Positions 49,601 to 64,000 are shown, numbered from the stretch's first letter. The stretch: 64,000 bases of DNA from Hydractinia symbiolongicarpus (GCF_029227915.1 NC_079886.1:3286001-3350000), one strand, 5' to 3'. The notes: generated from the letters alone by a model not told the origin. Program-made: numbers and translations.

Positions 49601-52600
49601 GATTTTGGACTGTGAGCTTACAAATGTGATGAATGAGACAATTGGATTCCGTGAAATAACATTCTTCTTAAATTGGCATGATTGCCGGAACTCAGCGATT
49701 AAAATGAGCGCTGTGGTAGCGCTTTATTTAAAAAGGTAGATAAATAACTCATTTTTTACTGTAGGACCAATCCTAGCCGTTATCGCACGCTGAAGAAATT
49801 GAGACAGTTTCAAGAACTACATTTCATTGACTTTCTAACGGTATCAGTCCGTTTCAGTTACAACAGTTGCGTCAAATATTCGTACCAACATGATATTTAG
49901 CGATATTTTTCTGATATTACTAGGTTGCATCGCTTTTAACAGTGAAACGATTGACTGTAGGACTTACTTGAACTGATTTTGGACTTTAACTTTATAAATG
50001 TGATAATTGAAACAATTGGACTCCATGAAATAACATTCTTCTTAAATTAGCATGATTGACGGAACTCAGCAATTACACTCGGCGCTGTGGTAGCGCTTCA
50101 TTTAAAAATGTAGATATGTAAGTCATTTTTTACTGTGGGACCAATCCTAGCAGTTATTGCACGCTGAAGAAATTGAGACAGTTTCGAAAACTACATTTCA
50201 TTGACTTTCTAACAGTGTCAGCCCGTTTGAGTTATGACAGTTGGATCACATTTTTGTACCAACATGTATTTAGCGATATTTTTCTGATATTACTAGGTTG
50301 CATCGCTTTTAACAGTGAAACGATTGACTGCAGGACTTAATTGAACTAATTTTGGACTTTAACTTTATAAATGTGATAATTGAGACAATTGGACTCCAAG
50401 AAATAACAATGTTCTGAATTTGACATGATTGCTAGAACTCAGCGATTACACTGGGCGCTGTGAGAGCGCTTCATTTAAAAATGCACATAAATAAGTCATT
50501 TTTTACTGTAGGACCAATCCTAGCCGTTATCGCACGCTGAAGAAATTGAGACAGTTTCAAAAACTACATTTCATTGACTTTCTAACGGTATCAGTCCGTT
50601 TCAGTTACAACAGTTGCGTCAAATATTCGTACCAACATGGTATTTAGCGATATTTTTCTGATATTACTAGGTTGCATCGCTTTTAACAGTGAAACGATTG
50701 ACTGTAGGACTTACTTGAACTGATTTTGGACTTTAACTTTATAAATGTGATAATTGAGACAATTGGACTCCAAGAAATAACAATGTTCTGAATTTGAAAT
50801 GATTGCTAGAACACAGCAATTACACTGGGCGTTGTGGTAGCGCTTCATTTAAAAATGCAGATAAATAAGTCATTTTTTACTGTATAACCAATCCTAGCAG
50901 TTATCGCACGCTGAAAAAATTGAGACAGTTTCAATAACTACATTTCGTTGACTTTCTAACGGTATCAGTCCGCTTCAGTTACAACGGTTGCGTCACTTAT
51001 TCGTACCAACATTTATTTAGCGATATTTTTCTGATATTACTAGGTTGCCTCGCCTTAAACAGTGAAACAATTGACTGTGGGTCTTAATTGAACTGATTTT
51101 GGACTGTGAGCTTACAAATGGGATGAATGAGACAATTGGATTCCATTAAATAACATTCTTCTTAAGTTGGCATGATTGCCGGAACTCAGCGATTAAAATG
51201 AGCGCTGTGGTAGCGCTTTATTTAAAAATGTAGATAAATAACTCATTTTTTACTGTAGGACCAATCCTAGCCGTTATCGCACGCTGAAGAAATTGAGACA
51301 GTTTCAAAAACTACATTTCATTGATTTTCTAACGGTATCGGTCCGTTTCAGTTACAACAGTTGCGTCAAATATTCGTACCAACATGGTATTTAGCGATAT
51401 TTTTCTGATATTACTAGGTTGCATTGCTTTTAACAGTGAAACGATTGACTGTAGGACTTACTTGAACTGATTTTGGACTTAAACTTTATAAATGTGATAA
51501 TTGAAACAATTGGACTCCATGAAATAACATTCTTCTTAAATTAGCATGATTGACGGAACTCAGCGATTACACTGGGCGTTGTGGTAGCGCTTCATTTAAA
51601 AATGTAGATATGTAAGTCATTTTTTACTGTGGGACCAATCCTAGCCGTTATCGCACGCTGAAGAAATTGAGACAGTTTCAAAAACTACATTTCATTGACT
51701 TTCTAACGGTGTCAGAACGTTTTAGTTATGACAGTTGGATCACATTTTTGTACCAACATGTATTTAGCGATATTTTTCTGATATTACTAGGTTGCATCGC
51801 TTTTAACAGTGAAACGATTGACTGCAGGACTTAATTGAACTAATTTTGGACTTTAACTTTATAAATGTGATAATTGAAACAATTGGACTCCATGCAATCG
51901 CATTCTTCTTAAAATGGCATGATTGACGGAACTCAGCGAGTACACTGGGCGCTGTGGTAGTGCTTCATTTAAAAATGTAGATAAATAAGTCATTTTTTAC
52001 TGTATAACCAATCCTAGCCGTTATCGCACGCTGAAGAAATAGAGACAGTTTCAATAACTACATTTCGTTGACTTTCTAACGGTATCAGTCCGCTTCAGTT
52101 ACAACGGTTGCGTCACTTATTCGTACCAGCATTTATTTAGCGATATTTTTCTGATATTACTAGGTTGCCTCGCCTTAAACAGTGAAACAATTGACTGTGG
52201 GTCTTAATTGAACTGATTTTGGACTGTGAGCTTACAAATGGGATGAATGAGAAAATTGGATTCCATGAAATAACATTCTTCTTAAATTGACATGATTGCC
52301 GGAACTCAGCGATTAAAATGAGCGCTGTGGTAGCGCTTTATTTAAAAATGTAGATAAATAACTCATTTTTTACTGTAGGACCAATCCTAGCCGTTATCGC
52401 ACGCTGAAGAAATTGAGACAGTTTCAAAAACTACTTTTCATTGATTTTCTAACGGTATCAGTCCGTTTCAGTTACAACAGTTGCGTCAAATATTCGTACC
52501 AACATGGTATTTAGCGATATTTTTCTGATATTACTAGGTTGCATTGCTTTTAACAGTGAAACGACTGACTGTAGGACTTACTTGAACTGATTTTGGGCTT

Positions 52601-55600
52601 TAACTTTATAAATGTGATAATTGAAACAATTGGACTCCATGAAATAACATTCTTCTTAAATTAGCATGATTGACGGAACTCAGCGATTACACTGGGCGTT
52701 GTGGTAGCGCTTCATTTAAAAATGTAGATATGTAAGTCATTTTTTACTGTGGGACCAATCCTAGCCGTTATCGCACGCTGAAGAAATTGAGACAGTTTCA
52801 AAAACTACATTTCATTGACTTTCTAACGGTGTCAGCCCGTTTGAGTTATGACAGTTGGATCACATTTTTGTACCAACATGTATTTAGCGATATTTTTCTG
52901 ATATTACTAGGTTGCATCGCTTTTAACAGTGAAACGATTGACTGCAGCACTTAATTGAACTAATTTTGAACTTTAACTTTATAAATGTGATGATTGAGAC
53001 AATTGGTCTCCAAGAAATAACAATGTTCTGAATTTGACATGATTGCTAGAACTCAGCGATTACACTGGGCGCTGTGGTAGCGCTTCATTTAAAAATGCAC
53101 ATAAATAAGTCATTTTTTACTGTAGGACCAATCCTAGCCGTTATCGCACGCTGAAGAAATTGAGACAGTTTCAAAAACTACATTTCATTGACTTTCTAAC
53201 GGTATCAGTCCGTTTCTGTTACAACGTTTGCGTCACATATTCGTACCAACATGTGTTTAGTGATATTTTTCTGATATTACTAGGTTGTATCGCTTTTAAC
53301 AGTGAAACGATTGACTGTGGGGCTTAATTGAACTGATTTTGAACTTTAACTTTATAACTGTGATAATTGAGACAATTGGACTCCAAGAAATAACAATGTT
53401 CTGAATTTAAAATGATTGCTAGAACACAGCAATTACACTGGGCGTTGTGGTAGCGCTTCATTTAAAAATGCAGATAAATAAGTCATTTTTTACTGTATAA
53501 CCAATTCTAGCCGTTATCGCAAGCTGAAGAAATAGAGACAGTTTCAATAACTACATTTCGTTGACTTTCTAACGGTATCAGTCCGCTTCAGTTACAACGG
53601 TTGCGTCACTTATTCGTACCAACATTTATTTAGCGATAATTTTCTGATATCACTAGGTTGCATCGCTTTTAACAGTGAAACGATTGACTGTGGGACTTAC
53701 TTGAACTGATTTTGGACTTTAACTTTATAAATGTGATAATTGAAACAATTGGACTCCATGCAATCGCATTCTTCTTAAAATGGCATGATTGACGGAACTC
53801 AGCGAGTACACTGGGCGCTGTGGTAGTGCTTCATTTAAAAATGTGGATATGTAAGTCATTTTTTACTGTGGGACCAATCCTAGCCGTCATCGCACGCTGA
53901 AGAAATTGAGACAGTTTCAAAAACTACATTTCTTTGACTTTCTAACGGTGTCAGCCCGTTTGAGTTACAACAGTTGGGTCACATTTTCGTACCAACATGT
54001 ATTTAGCGATAATTTTCTGATATTACTAGGTTGCATCGCTTTTAACAGTGAAACGATTGACTGTGGGATTTAATTGAACTGATTTTGGACTGTGACCTTA
54101 CAAATGTGATGAATGAGACAATTGGACTACATGAATTACCATTCTTCTTAAATTGGCATGATTGACAGAACTCAGCCATTACACTGGGCGCTGTGGTACC
54201 GCTTCATTTAATAATGTAGATAAATAAGTCATTTTTTACTGTGGGTCCAATCCTACCCGTTATCGCACGCTGAAGAAATTGAGACAGTTTCAAAAACTAC
54301 ATTTCATTGCTTTCTAACGGTATCAGTCCGTTTCAGTTACAACGGTTGCGTCACATATTCGTACCAACATATATTTATCGATATTTTTCTAATATTACTA
54401 GGTTGCCTCGCCTTAAACAGTGAAACGATTGACTGTGGGACTTAAATGAACTGATTTTGGACTTTAACTTTATAAGTGTGATAATTGAGACAATTGGACA
54501 CCAAGAAATAACAATGTTCTGAATTTGAAATGATTGCCAGAACTCAGCGATTACACTGGGCGCTGTGGTAGCGCTTCATTTAAAAATGCAGATAAATAAG
54601 TCATTTTTACTGTAGGACCAATCCTAGCTGTTATCGCACGCTGAAGAAATAGAGACAGTTTCAAAAACTACATTTCAATGACTTTCTAACGGTATCAGTC
54701 CGTTTCAGTTACAACGGTTGCGTCACATATTCGTACCAACATATATTTATCGATATTTTTCTGATATTACTAGGTTGCATCGCTTTTAACAGTGAAACGA
54801 TTGACTGTAGGACTTACTTGAACTGATTTTGGACTTTAACTTTATAAATGTGATAATTGAAACAATTGGACTCCATGAAATAACATTCTTCTTAAATTAG
54901 CATGATTGACGGAACTTAGCGATTACACTGGGCGCTGTGGTAGCGTTTCATTTAAAAATGTAGATATGTAAGTCATTTTTTACTGTGGGACCAATCCTAG
55001 CCGTTATCGCACGCTGAAGAAATTGAGACAGTTTCAAAAACTACATTTCATTGACTTTCTAACGGTATCAGTCCGTTTCTGTTACAACGGTTGCGTCACA
55101 TATTCGTACCAACATGTGTTTAGTGATATTTTTCTGATATTACTAGGTTGTATCGCTTTTAACAGTGAAACGATTGACTGTGGGGCTTAATTGAACTGAT
55201 TTTGGAATTTAACTTTATAAGTGTGATAATTGAGACAATTGGACTCCAAGAAATAACAATGTTCTGAATTTGAAATGATTGCTAGAACACAGCAATTACA
55301 CTGGGCGTTGTGGTAGCGCTTCATTTAAAAATGCAGATAAATAAGTCATTTTTTACTGTATAACCAATTCTAGCCGTTATCGCACGCTGAAGAAATAGAG
55401 ACAGTTTCAATAACTACATTTCGTTGACTTTCTAACGGTATCAGTCCGCTTCAGTTACAACGGTTGCGTCACTTATTCGTACCAACATTTATTTAGCGAT
55501 ATTTTTCTGATATTACTAGGTTGCATCGCTTTTAACAGTGAAACGATTGACTGTAGGACTTACTTGAACTTATTTTGGACTTTAACTTTATAAATGTGAT

Positions 55601-57009
55601 AATTGAAACAATTGGACTCCATGAAATAACATTCTTCTTAAATTAGCATGATTGACGGAACTCAGCGATTACACTGGGGGCTGTGGTAGCGTTTCATTTA
55701 AAAATGTAGATATGTAAGTCATTTTTTACTGTGGGACCAATCCTAGCCGTTATCGCACGCTGAAGAAATTGAGACAGTTTTAAAAACTACATTTTATTGA
55801 CTTTCTAACGGTATCAGTCCGTTTCTGTTACAACGGTTGCGTCACATATTCGTACCAACATGTGTTTAGTGATATTTTTCTGATATTACTAGGTTGCATC
55901 GCTTTTAACAGTGAAACGATTGACTGTGGGGCTTAATTGAACTGATTTTGGAATTTAACTTTATAAGTGTGATAATTGAGACAATTGGACTCCAAGAAAT
56001 AACAATGTTCTGAATTTGAAATGATTGCTAGAACACAGCAATTACACTGGGCGTTGTGGTAGCGCTTCATTTAAAAATGCAGATAAATAAGTCATTTTTT
56101 ACTGTATAACCAATTCTAGCCGTTATCGCACGCTGAAGAAATAGAGACAGTTTCAATAACTACATTTCGTTGACTTTCTAACGGTATCAGTCCGCTTCAG
56201 TTACAACGGTTGCGTCACTTATTCGTACCAACATTTATTTAGCGATATTTTTCTGATATTACTAGATTGCATCGCCTTTAACAGTGAAACGATTGACTAT
56301 GGGACTTACTTGAACTGATTTTGGACTTTAACTTTATAAATGTGATAATTGAAACAATTGGACTCCATGCAATCGCATTCTTCTTAAAATGGCATGATTG
56401 ACGGAACTCAGCGAGTACACTGGGCGCTGTGGTAGTGCTTCATTTAAAAATGTAGATATGTAAGTCATTTTTTACTGTGGGACCAATCCTAGCCGTCATC
56501 GCACGCTGAAGAAATTGACACAGTTTCAAAAACTACATTTGTTCGACTTTCTAACGGTGTCAGCCCGTTTGAGTTACAACTGTTGGGTCACATTTTCGTA
56601 CCAACATGTATTTAGCGATAATTTTCTGATATTACTAGGTTGCATCGCTTTTAACAGTGAAACGATTGACTGTGGGATTTAATTGAACTGATTTTGGACT
56701 GTGACCTTACAAATGTGATGAATGAGACAATTGGACTACATGAATTACCATTCCTCTTAAATTGGCATGATTGACGGAACTCAGCGATTACACTGGGCGC
56801 TGTGGTACCGCTTCATTTAATAATGTAGATAAATAAGTCATTTTTTACTGTATAACCAATCCTAGCCGTTATCGCACGCTGAAGAAATAGAGACAGTTTC
56901 AATAACTACATTTCTTTGACTTTCTAACGGTATCAGTCCGCTTCAGTTACAACGGTTGCGTCACTTATTCGTACCAACATTTATTTAGCGATATTTTTCT
57001 AATATTACT

Positions 57010-58015
57010 AGGTTGCATCGCTTTTAACAGTGAAACGATTGACTGTGGGACTTAATTGAACTGATTTTGGACTGCGACCTTACAAATGTGATGAATGAGA
57101 CAATTGGACTCCATGAAATAACATTCTTCTTAAATTGGCATGATTGCCGGAATTCAGCGGTTAAACTGGGCGCCGTGGTAGCGCTTGATTTAAAAATGTG
57201 GATATATAAGTCATTTTTTACTGTGGGACCAATCCTAGCCGCTATCGCACGCCAAAGAAGTTGAGACATTTTCGAAAACTACATTTCTTTGACTTTCTAA
57301 CGGTATCAGTCCGCTTCAGTTACAACGGTTGCGTCACTTATTCGTACCAACATTTATTTAGCGATATTTTTCTAATATTACTAGGTTGCATCGCTTTTAA
57401 CAGTGAAACGATTGACTGTGGGACTTAATTGAACTGATTTTGGACTGCGACCTCACAAATGTGATGAATGAGACAATTGGACTCCATGAAATAACATTCT
57501 CCTTAAATTGGCATGATTGTCGGTACTCAGCGATTACACTGGGCGCTGTGGCAGCGCTTCATTTAAAAGTGTAGATATATTAGTCATTTTTTACTGTATA
57601 ACCAATCCTAGCCGTTATCGCACGCTGAAGAAATAGAGACAGTTTCAATAACTACATTTCGATGACTTTCTAACGGTATCAGTCCGCGTCAGTTACAACG
57701 GTTGCGTCACTTATTCGTACTAACATTTATTTAGCGATATTTTTCTGATATTACTAGGTTGCATCGCTTTTAACAGTGAAACGATTGACTGTGGGACTTA
57801 ATTGAACTGATTTTGGACTGCGACCTTACAAATGTGATGAATGAGACAATTGGACTCCATGAAATAACATTCTTCTTAAATTGGCATGATTGCCGGAACT
57901 CAGCGGTTAAACTGGGCGCCGTGGTAGCGCTTGATTTAAAAATGTGGATATATAAGTCCTTTTTTACTGTGGGACCAATCCTAGCCGCTATCGCACGCCG
58001 AAGAAGTTGAGACAT
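57010..58015. repeat. Two-monomer higher-order repeat with GCGCCGTGG variant
   Basis: Monomers with CTGCGACCTTAC, TTCAGCGGTTAAAC or TCAGCGGTTAAAC, GGGCGCCGTGG, GCTTGATTTAAAAATGTGG and GCTATCGCACGCC occur at about 57,060-57,270 and again 746 bp later, separated by a different monomer with CAGCGCTTC. The open frames in these units are by-products of the shared substitutions. Confidence 0.75.
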
Positions 58016-58259
58016 TTTTGAAAACTACATTTCATTGACTTTCTAACGGTGTCAGCCCGTTTGAGTTATGACAGTTGGATCACATTTTTGTGCCAACATG
58101 TATTTAGCGATATTTTTCTGATATTACTAGGTTGCATCGCTTTTAACAGTGAAACGATTGACTGTAGGACCTACTTGAACTGATTTTGGACTTTAACTTT
58201 ATAAATGTGATAATTGAAACAATTGGACTCCATGAAATAACATTCTTCTTAAATTAGCA

Positions 58260-60500
58260 TGATTGACGGAACTCAGCGATTACACTGGGCGCTGTGGTAG
58301 CGCTTCATTTAAAAATGCAGATAAATAAGTCATTTTCTACTGTATAACCAATCCTAGCCGTTTTCGCACGCAGAAGAAATAGAGACAGTTTCAATAACTA
58401 CATTTCTTTGACTTTCTAACGGTGTCAGCCCGTTTGAGTTACAACAGTTGGGTCACTTATTCGTACCAACATTTATTTAGCGATATTTTTCTGATATTAC
58501 TAGGTTGCCTCGCCTTAAACAGTGAAACGATTGACTGTGGGTCTTAATTGAACTGATTTTGGACTGTGAGCTTACAAATGTGATAAATGAGACAATTGGA
58601 TTCCATGAAATAACATTCTTCTTAAATTGGCATGATTGCCGGAACCCAGCGATTAAAATGAGCGCTGTGGTAGCGCTTTATTTAAAAATGTAGATAGATA
58701 ACTCATTTTTTACTGTAGGACCAATCCTAGCCGTTATTGCACGCTGAAGAAATTGAGACAGTTTCAAAAACTACATTTCATTGACTTTCTAACGGTATCA
58801 GTCCGTTTCAGTTACAACAGTTGCGTCAAATATTCGTACCAACATGGTATTTAGCGATATTTTTCTGATATTACTAGGTTGCATCGCTTTTAACAGTGAA
58901 ACGATTGACTGTAGGACCTACTTGAACTGATTTTGGACTTTAACTTTATAAATGTGATAATTGAAACAATTGGACTCCATGAAATAACATTCTTCTTAAA
59001 TTAGCATGATTGACGGAACTCAGCGATTACACTGGGCGCTGTGGTAGCGCTTCATTTAAAAATGTAGATATGTAATTCATTTTTTACTGTGGGACCAAAC
59101 CTAGCCGTTATCGCACGCTGAAGAAATTGAGACAGTTTCAAAAACTACATTTCATTGACTTTCTAACGGTATCAGTCCGTTTCTGTTACAACGGTTGCGT
59201 CACATATTCGTACCAACATGTGTGTAGTGATATTTTTCTGATATTACTAGGTTGTATCGCTTTTAACAGTGAAACGATTGACTGTGGGGCTTAATTGAAC
59301 TGATTTTGGACTTTAACTTTATAAGTGTGGTAATTGAGACATTTGGACTCCAAGAAATAACAATGTTCTGAATTTAAAATGATTGCTAGAACACAGCAAT
59401 TACACTGGGCGTTGTGGTAGCGCTTCATTTAAAAATGCAGATAAATAAGTCATTTTCTACTGTATAACCAATCCTAGCCGTTTTCGCACGCAGAAGAAAT
59501 AGAGACAGTTTCAATAACTACATTTCTTTGACTTTCTAACGGTGTCAGCCCGTTTGAGTTACAACAGTTGGGTCACATTTTCGTACCAACATGTATTTAG
59601 CGATAATTTTCTGATATTACTAGGTTGCATCGCTTTTAACAGTGAAACGATTGACTGTGGGATTTAATTGAACTGATTTTGGACTGTGACCTTACAAATG
59701 TGATGAATGAGACAATTGGACTACATAAATTACCATTCTTCTTAAATTGGCATGATTGACGGAACTCAGCGATTACACTGGGCGCTGTGGTACCGCTTCA
59801 TTTAATAATGTAAATAAATAAGTCACTTTTTACTGTATAACCAATCCTAGCCGTTATCGCACGCTGAAGAATTAGAGACAGTTTCAATAACTACATTTCG
59901 TTGACTTTCTAACGGTATCAGTCCGCTTCAGTTACAACGGTTGCGTCACTTATTCGTACCAACATTTATTTAGCGATATTTTTCTGATATTACTAGGTTG
60001 CCTCGCCTTAAACAGTGAGACGATTGACTGTGGGTCTTAATTGAACTGATTTTGGACTGTGAGCTTACAAATGTGATGAATGAGACAATTGGATTCCATG
60101 AAATAACATTCTTCTTAAATTGGCATGATTGCCGGAACTCAGCGATTAAAATAAGCGCTGTGGTAGCGCTTTATTTAAAAATGTAGATAAATAACTCATT
60201 TTTTACTGTAGGACCAATCCTAGCCGTTATGGCACGCTGAAGAAATTGAGACAGTTTCAAAAACTACTTTCATTGACTTTCTAAAGGTGTCAGCCCGTTT
60301 GAGTTATGACAGTTGGATCACATTTTTGTACCAACATGTATTTAGCGATATTTTTCTGATATTACTAGGTTGCATCGCTTTTAACAGTGAAACGATTGAC
60401 TGTAGGACCTACTTGAACTGATTTTGGATTTTAACTTTATAAATGTGATAATTGAAACAATTGGACTCCATGAAATAACATTCTTCTTAAATTAGCATGA
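58260..60500. repeat. Three-monomer higher-order period
   Basis: The distinctive string CATTTTCTACTGTATAACC followed by CCGTTTTCGCACGCAGAAG occurs at 58331 and 59451, 1120 bp apart (three monomers plus 1 bp). The units between, with GTAGGACCTACTTG and with TGTGTGTAGTGAT, recur in a related order to 60,500. A similar three-monomer spacing links ACAAATGGGATGAATGAG at about 51,115 and 52,235. Confidence 0.6.
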
Positions 60501-61387
60501 TTGACGGAACTCAGCGATTACACTGGGCGCTGTGGTAGCGCTTCATTTAAAAATGCACATAAATAAGTCATTTTTTACTGTAGGACCAATCCTAGCCGTT
60601 ATCGCACGCTGAAGAACTTGAGACAGTTTCAAAAACTACATTTCATTGACTTTCTAACGGTATCAGTCCGTTTCTGTTACAACAGTTGCGTCACATATTC
60701 GTACCAACATGTGTGTAGTGATATTTTTCTGATATTACTAGGTTGTATCGCTTTTAACAGTGAAACGATTGACTGTGGGGCTTAATTGAACTGATTTTGG
60801 ACTTTAACTTTATAAGTGTGATAATTGAGACAATTGGACTCCAAGAAATAACAATGTTCTGAATTTGAAATGATTGCTAGAACACAGCAATTACACTGGG
60901 CGTTGTGGTAGCGCTTCATTTAAAAATGCAGATAAATAAGTCATTTTCTACTGTATAACCAATCGTAGCCGTTATCGCACGCTGAAGAAATAGAGACAGT
61001 TTCAATAACTACATTTCGTTGACTTTCTAACGGTATCAGTCCGCTTCAGTTACAACGGTTGCGTCACTTATTCGTACCAACATTTATTTAGCGATATTTT
61101 TCTGATATTACTAGGTTGCCTCGCCTTAAACAGTGAGACGATTGACTGTGGGTCTTAATTGAACTGATTTTGGACTGTGAGCTTACAAATGTGATGAATG
61201 AGACAATTGGATTCCATGAAATAACATTCTTCTTAAATTGGCATGATTGCCGGAACTCAGCGATTAAAATGAGCGCTGTGGTAGCGCTTCATTTAAAAAT
61301 GCACATAAATAAGTCATTTTTTACTGTAGGACCAATCCTAGCCGTTATCGCACGCTGAAGAAATTGAGACAGTTTCAAAAACTACAT

Positions 61388-62133
61388 TTCATTGACTTTC
61401 TAACGGTATCAGTCGGTTTCTGTTACAACGGTTGCGTCACATATTCGTACCAACATGTGTGTAGTGATATTTTTCTGATATTACTAGGTTGTATCGCTTT
61501 TAACATTGAAACGATTGACTGTGGGGCTTAATTGAACTGATTTTGGACTTTAACTTTATAAGTGTGATAATTGAGACAATTGGACTCCAAGAAATAACAA
61601 TGTTCTGAATTTGAAATGATTGCTAGAACACAGCAATTACACTGGGCGTTGTGGTAGCGCTTGATTTAAAAATGCAGATAAATAAGTCATTTTCTACTGT
61701 ATAACCAATCGTAGCCGTTATCGCACGCTGAAGAAATAGAGACAGTTTCAATAACTACGTTTCATTGACTTTCTAACGGTATCAGTCCGTTTCTGTTACA
61801 ACGGTTGCGTCACATATTCGTACCAACATGTGTGTAGTGATATTTTTCTGATATTACTGGGTTGTATCGCTTTTAACAGTGAAACGATTGACTGTGGGGC
61901 TTAATTGAACTGATTTTGGACTTTAACTTTATAAGTGTGATAATTGAGACAATTGGACTCCAAGAAATAACAATGTTCTGAATTTGAAATGATTGCTAGA
62001 ACACAGCAATTACACTGGGCGTTGTGGTAGCGCTTGATTTAAAAATGCAGATAAATAAGTCATTTTCTACTGTATAACCAATCGTAGCCGTTATCGCACG
62101 CTGAAGAAATAGAGACAGTTTCAATAACTACGT
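61388..62133. repeat. Tandem single-monomer duplication
   Basis: Two consecutive 373-bp units share a private combination: GTGTGTAGTGAT, GCTTGATTTAAAAATGCAG, CATTTTCTACTG, CCAATCGTAGCC and ACTACGTTTC. The GCTTGATTT motif lies at 61659 and 62032, exactly 373 bp apart. This is the shortest-period homogenisation seen in the window. Confidence 0.75.
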
Positions 62134-64000
62134 TTCGTTGACTTTCCAACGGTATCAGTCCGCTTCAGTTACAACGGGTGCGTCACTTATTCGTACCAAC
62201 ATTTATTTAGCGATATTTTTCTGATATTACTAGGTTGCATCGCTTTTAACAGTGAAACGATTGACTGTGGGACTTACTTGAACTGATTTTGGACTTTAAC
62301 TTTATAAATGTGATAATTGAAACAATTGGACTCCATGCAATCGCATTCTTCTTAAAATGGCATGATTGACGGAATTCAGCGAGTACACTGGGCGCTGTGG
62401 TAGTGCTTCATTTAAAAATGTAGATGTGTAAGTCATTTTTTACTGTGGGACCAATCCTAGCCGTCATCGCACGCTGAAGAAAATGAGACAGTTTCAATAA
62501 CTACATTTCTTTGACTTTCTAACGGTGTCAGCCCGTTTGAGTTACAACAGTTGGGTCACATTTTCGTACCAACATGTATTTAGCGATAATTTTCTGATAT
62601 TACTAGGTTGCCTCGCCTTAAACAGTGAAACGATTGACTGTGGGTCTTAATTGAACTGATTTTGGACTGTGAGCTTACAAATGTGATGAATGAGACAATT
62701 GGATTCCATGAAATAACATTCTTCTTAAATTGGCATGATTGCCGGAACTCAGCGATTAAAATGAACGCTGTGGTAGCGCTTTATTTAAAAATGTAGATAA
62801 ATAACTCATTTTTTACTGTAGGACCAATCCTAGCCGTTATCGCACGCTGAAGAAATTGAGACAGTTTCAAAAACTACTTTCATTGACTTTCTAAAGGTGT
62901 CAGCCCGTTTGAGTTATGACAGTTGGATCACATTTTTGTACCAACATGTATTTAGCGATATTTTTCTGATATTACTAGGTTGCATCGCTTTTAACAGTGA
63001 AACGATTGACTGTAGGACCTACTTGAACTGATTTTGGACTTTAACTTTATAAATGTGATAATTGAAACAATTGGACTCCATGAAATAACATTCTTCTTAA
63101 ATTAGCATGATTGACGGAACTCAGCGATTACACTGGGCGCTGTGGTAGCGCTTCATTTTAAAATGTAGATATGTAAGTCATTTTTTACTGTTGGACCAAT
63201 CGTAGCCGTTATCGCACGCTGAAGAAATTGAGACAGTTTCAAAAACTACTTTCATTGACTTTCTAAAGGTGTCAGCCCGTTTGAGTTATGACAGTTGGAT
63301 CACATTTTTGTACCAACATGTATTTAGCGATATTTTTCTGATATTACTAGGTTGCATCGCTTTTAACAGTGAAACGATTGACTGCAGGACTTAATTGAAC
63401 TTATTTTGGACTTTAACTTTATAAATGTGATAATTGAGACAATTGGACTCCAAGAAATAACAATGTTCTGAATTTGACATGATTGCTAGAACTCAGCGAT
63501 TACACTGGGCGCTGTGGTAGCGCTTCATTTAAAAATGCACATAAATAAGTCATTTTTTACTGTAGGACCAATCCTAGCCGTTATTGCACGCTGAAGAAAT
63601 TGAGACAGTTTCAAAAACTACATTTCATTGACTTTCTAACGGTATCAGTCTGTTTCTGTTACAACGGTTTAGTCACATATTCCTCCCAACATGTGTGTAG
63701 TGATATTTTTCTGATAATTCTAGGTTGTATCGCTTTTAACAGTGAAACGATTGACTGTGGGGCTTAATTGAACTGATTTTGGACTTTAACTTTATAAGTG
63801 TGATAATTGAGACAATTGGACTCCAAGAAATAACAATGTTCTGAATTTGAAATGATTGCTAGAACACAGCAATTACACTGGACGTTGTGGTAGCGCTTCA
63901 TTTAAAAATGCAGATAAATAAGTCATTTTCTACTGTATAACCAATCGTAGCCGTTATCGCACGCTGAAGAAATAGAGACAGTTTCAATAACTACGTTTCG

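Larger units (their letters stand above)
35303..64000. repeat. 373-bp satellite array, right arm (about 77 monomers)
   Basis: Continuation of the same array, same orientation, after the island. It resumes in the middle of the monomer that is broken at 25191, and runs to the end of the window. The anchor goes from 35389 to 63722, which is 76 monomers minus 15 bp, so there is no second large insertion. Most units belong to subtypes different from those that dominate 1-13,800: units with ACTGTATAACC, CAATCGCATTC, GTACCGCTTC or AAAATGAGCGCT. No coding region is supported here. Confidence 0.97.

Overview
The window is eukaryotic, non-coding-dominated DNA. About 54 kb is one AT-rich satellite array with a monomer of 373 bp. 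It occupies 1-25191 (about 67 monomers) and 35303-64000 (about 77 monomers). The interruption between them, 25192-35302, is a single 10,111-bp insertion. GT-AG introns, a poly(A) signal, a tRNA-derived SINE, a LINE tail and MITE-like elements all point to an animal genome. The style of the transposase and the small repeats makes me favour a cnidarian (possibly a hydrozoan), but this is inference from memory and no search was run. The setting looks centromeric or pericentromeric, although the sequence alone cannot prove that.

Array left (1-25191) and array right (35303-64000): monomers fall into a dozen or so recognisable subtypes. Subtypes recur in the same order over long distances, so the array has partial higher-order structure of 2, 3, 4 and 8 monomers, but no single dominant higher-order unit. 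Monomer length is almost invariant: 29 successive intervals near the left end are all 373 bp. The open frames within the array are chance stop-free stretches in particular subtypes, not genes.

Island (25192-35302): this has the anatomy of a cut-and-paste DNA transposon. It has imperfect terminal inverted repeats starting CTCGTCGA, a 2-bp CA target-site duplication, and an otherwise intact 373-bp satellite monomer split around it. On the minus strand I could assemble a nine-exon gene (31450 down to 26476). All eight splice junctions are phase-compatible and there is an AATAAA signal 60 bp past the stop. The 1218-codon product has a probable helix-turn-helix region, a Cys/His cluster and a plausible acidic triad (D458, D552, E835), and it resembles an uncharacterised DDE-type transposase. 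One in-frame TGA in exon 3 may have inactivated it. The last exon carries an exact tandem duplication of 64 codons.

Upstream of the gene inside the element (31640-35302) are smaller passengers: a LINE 3' tail, a fold-back element, a TTAA-flanked MITE, a tRNA-derived SINE and a short 66-bp fold-back. The most notable result is the complete, apparently unclassified transposon with its reconstructable transposase gene, caught in a satellite that gives an exact empty-site reference.
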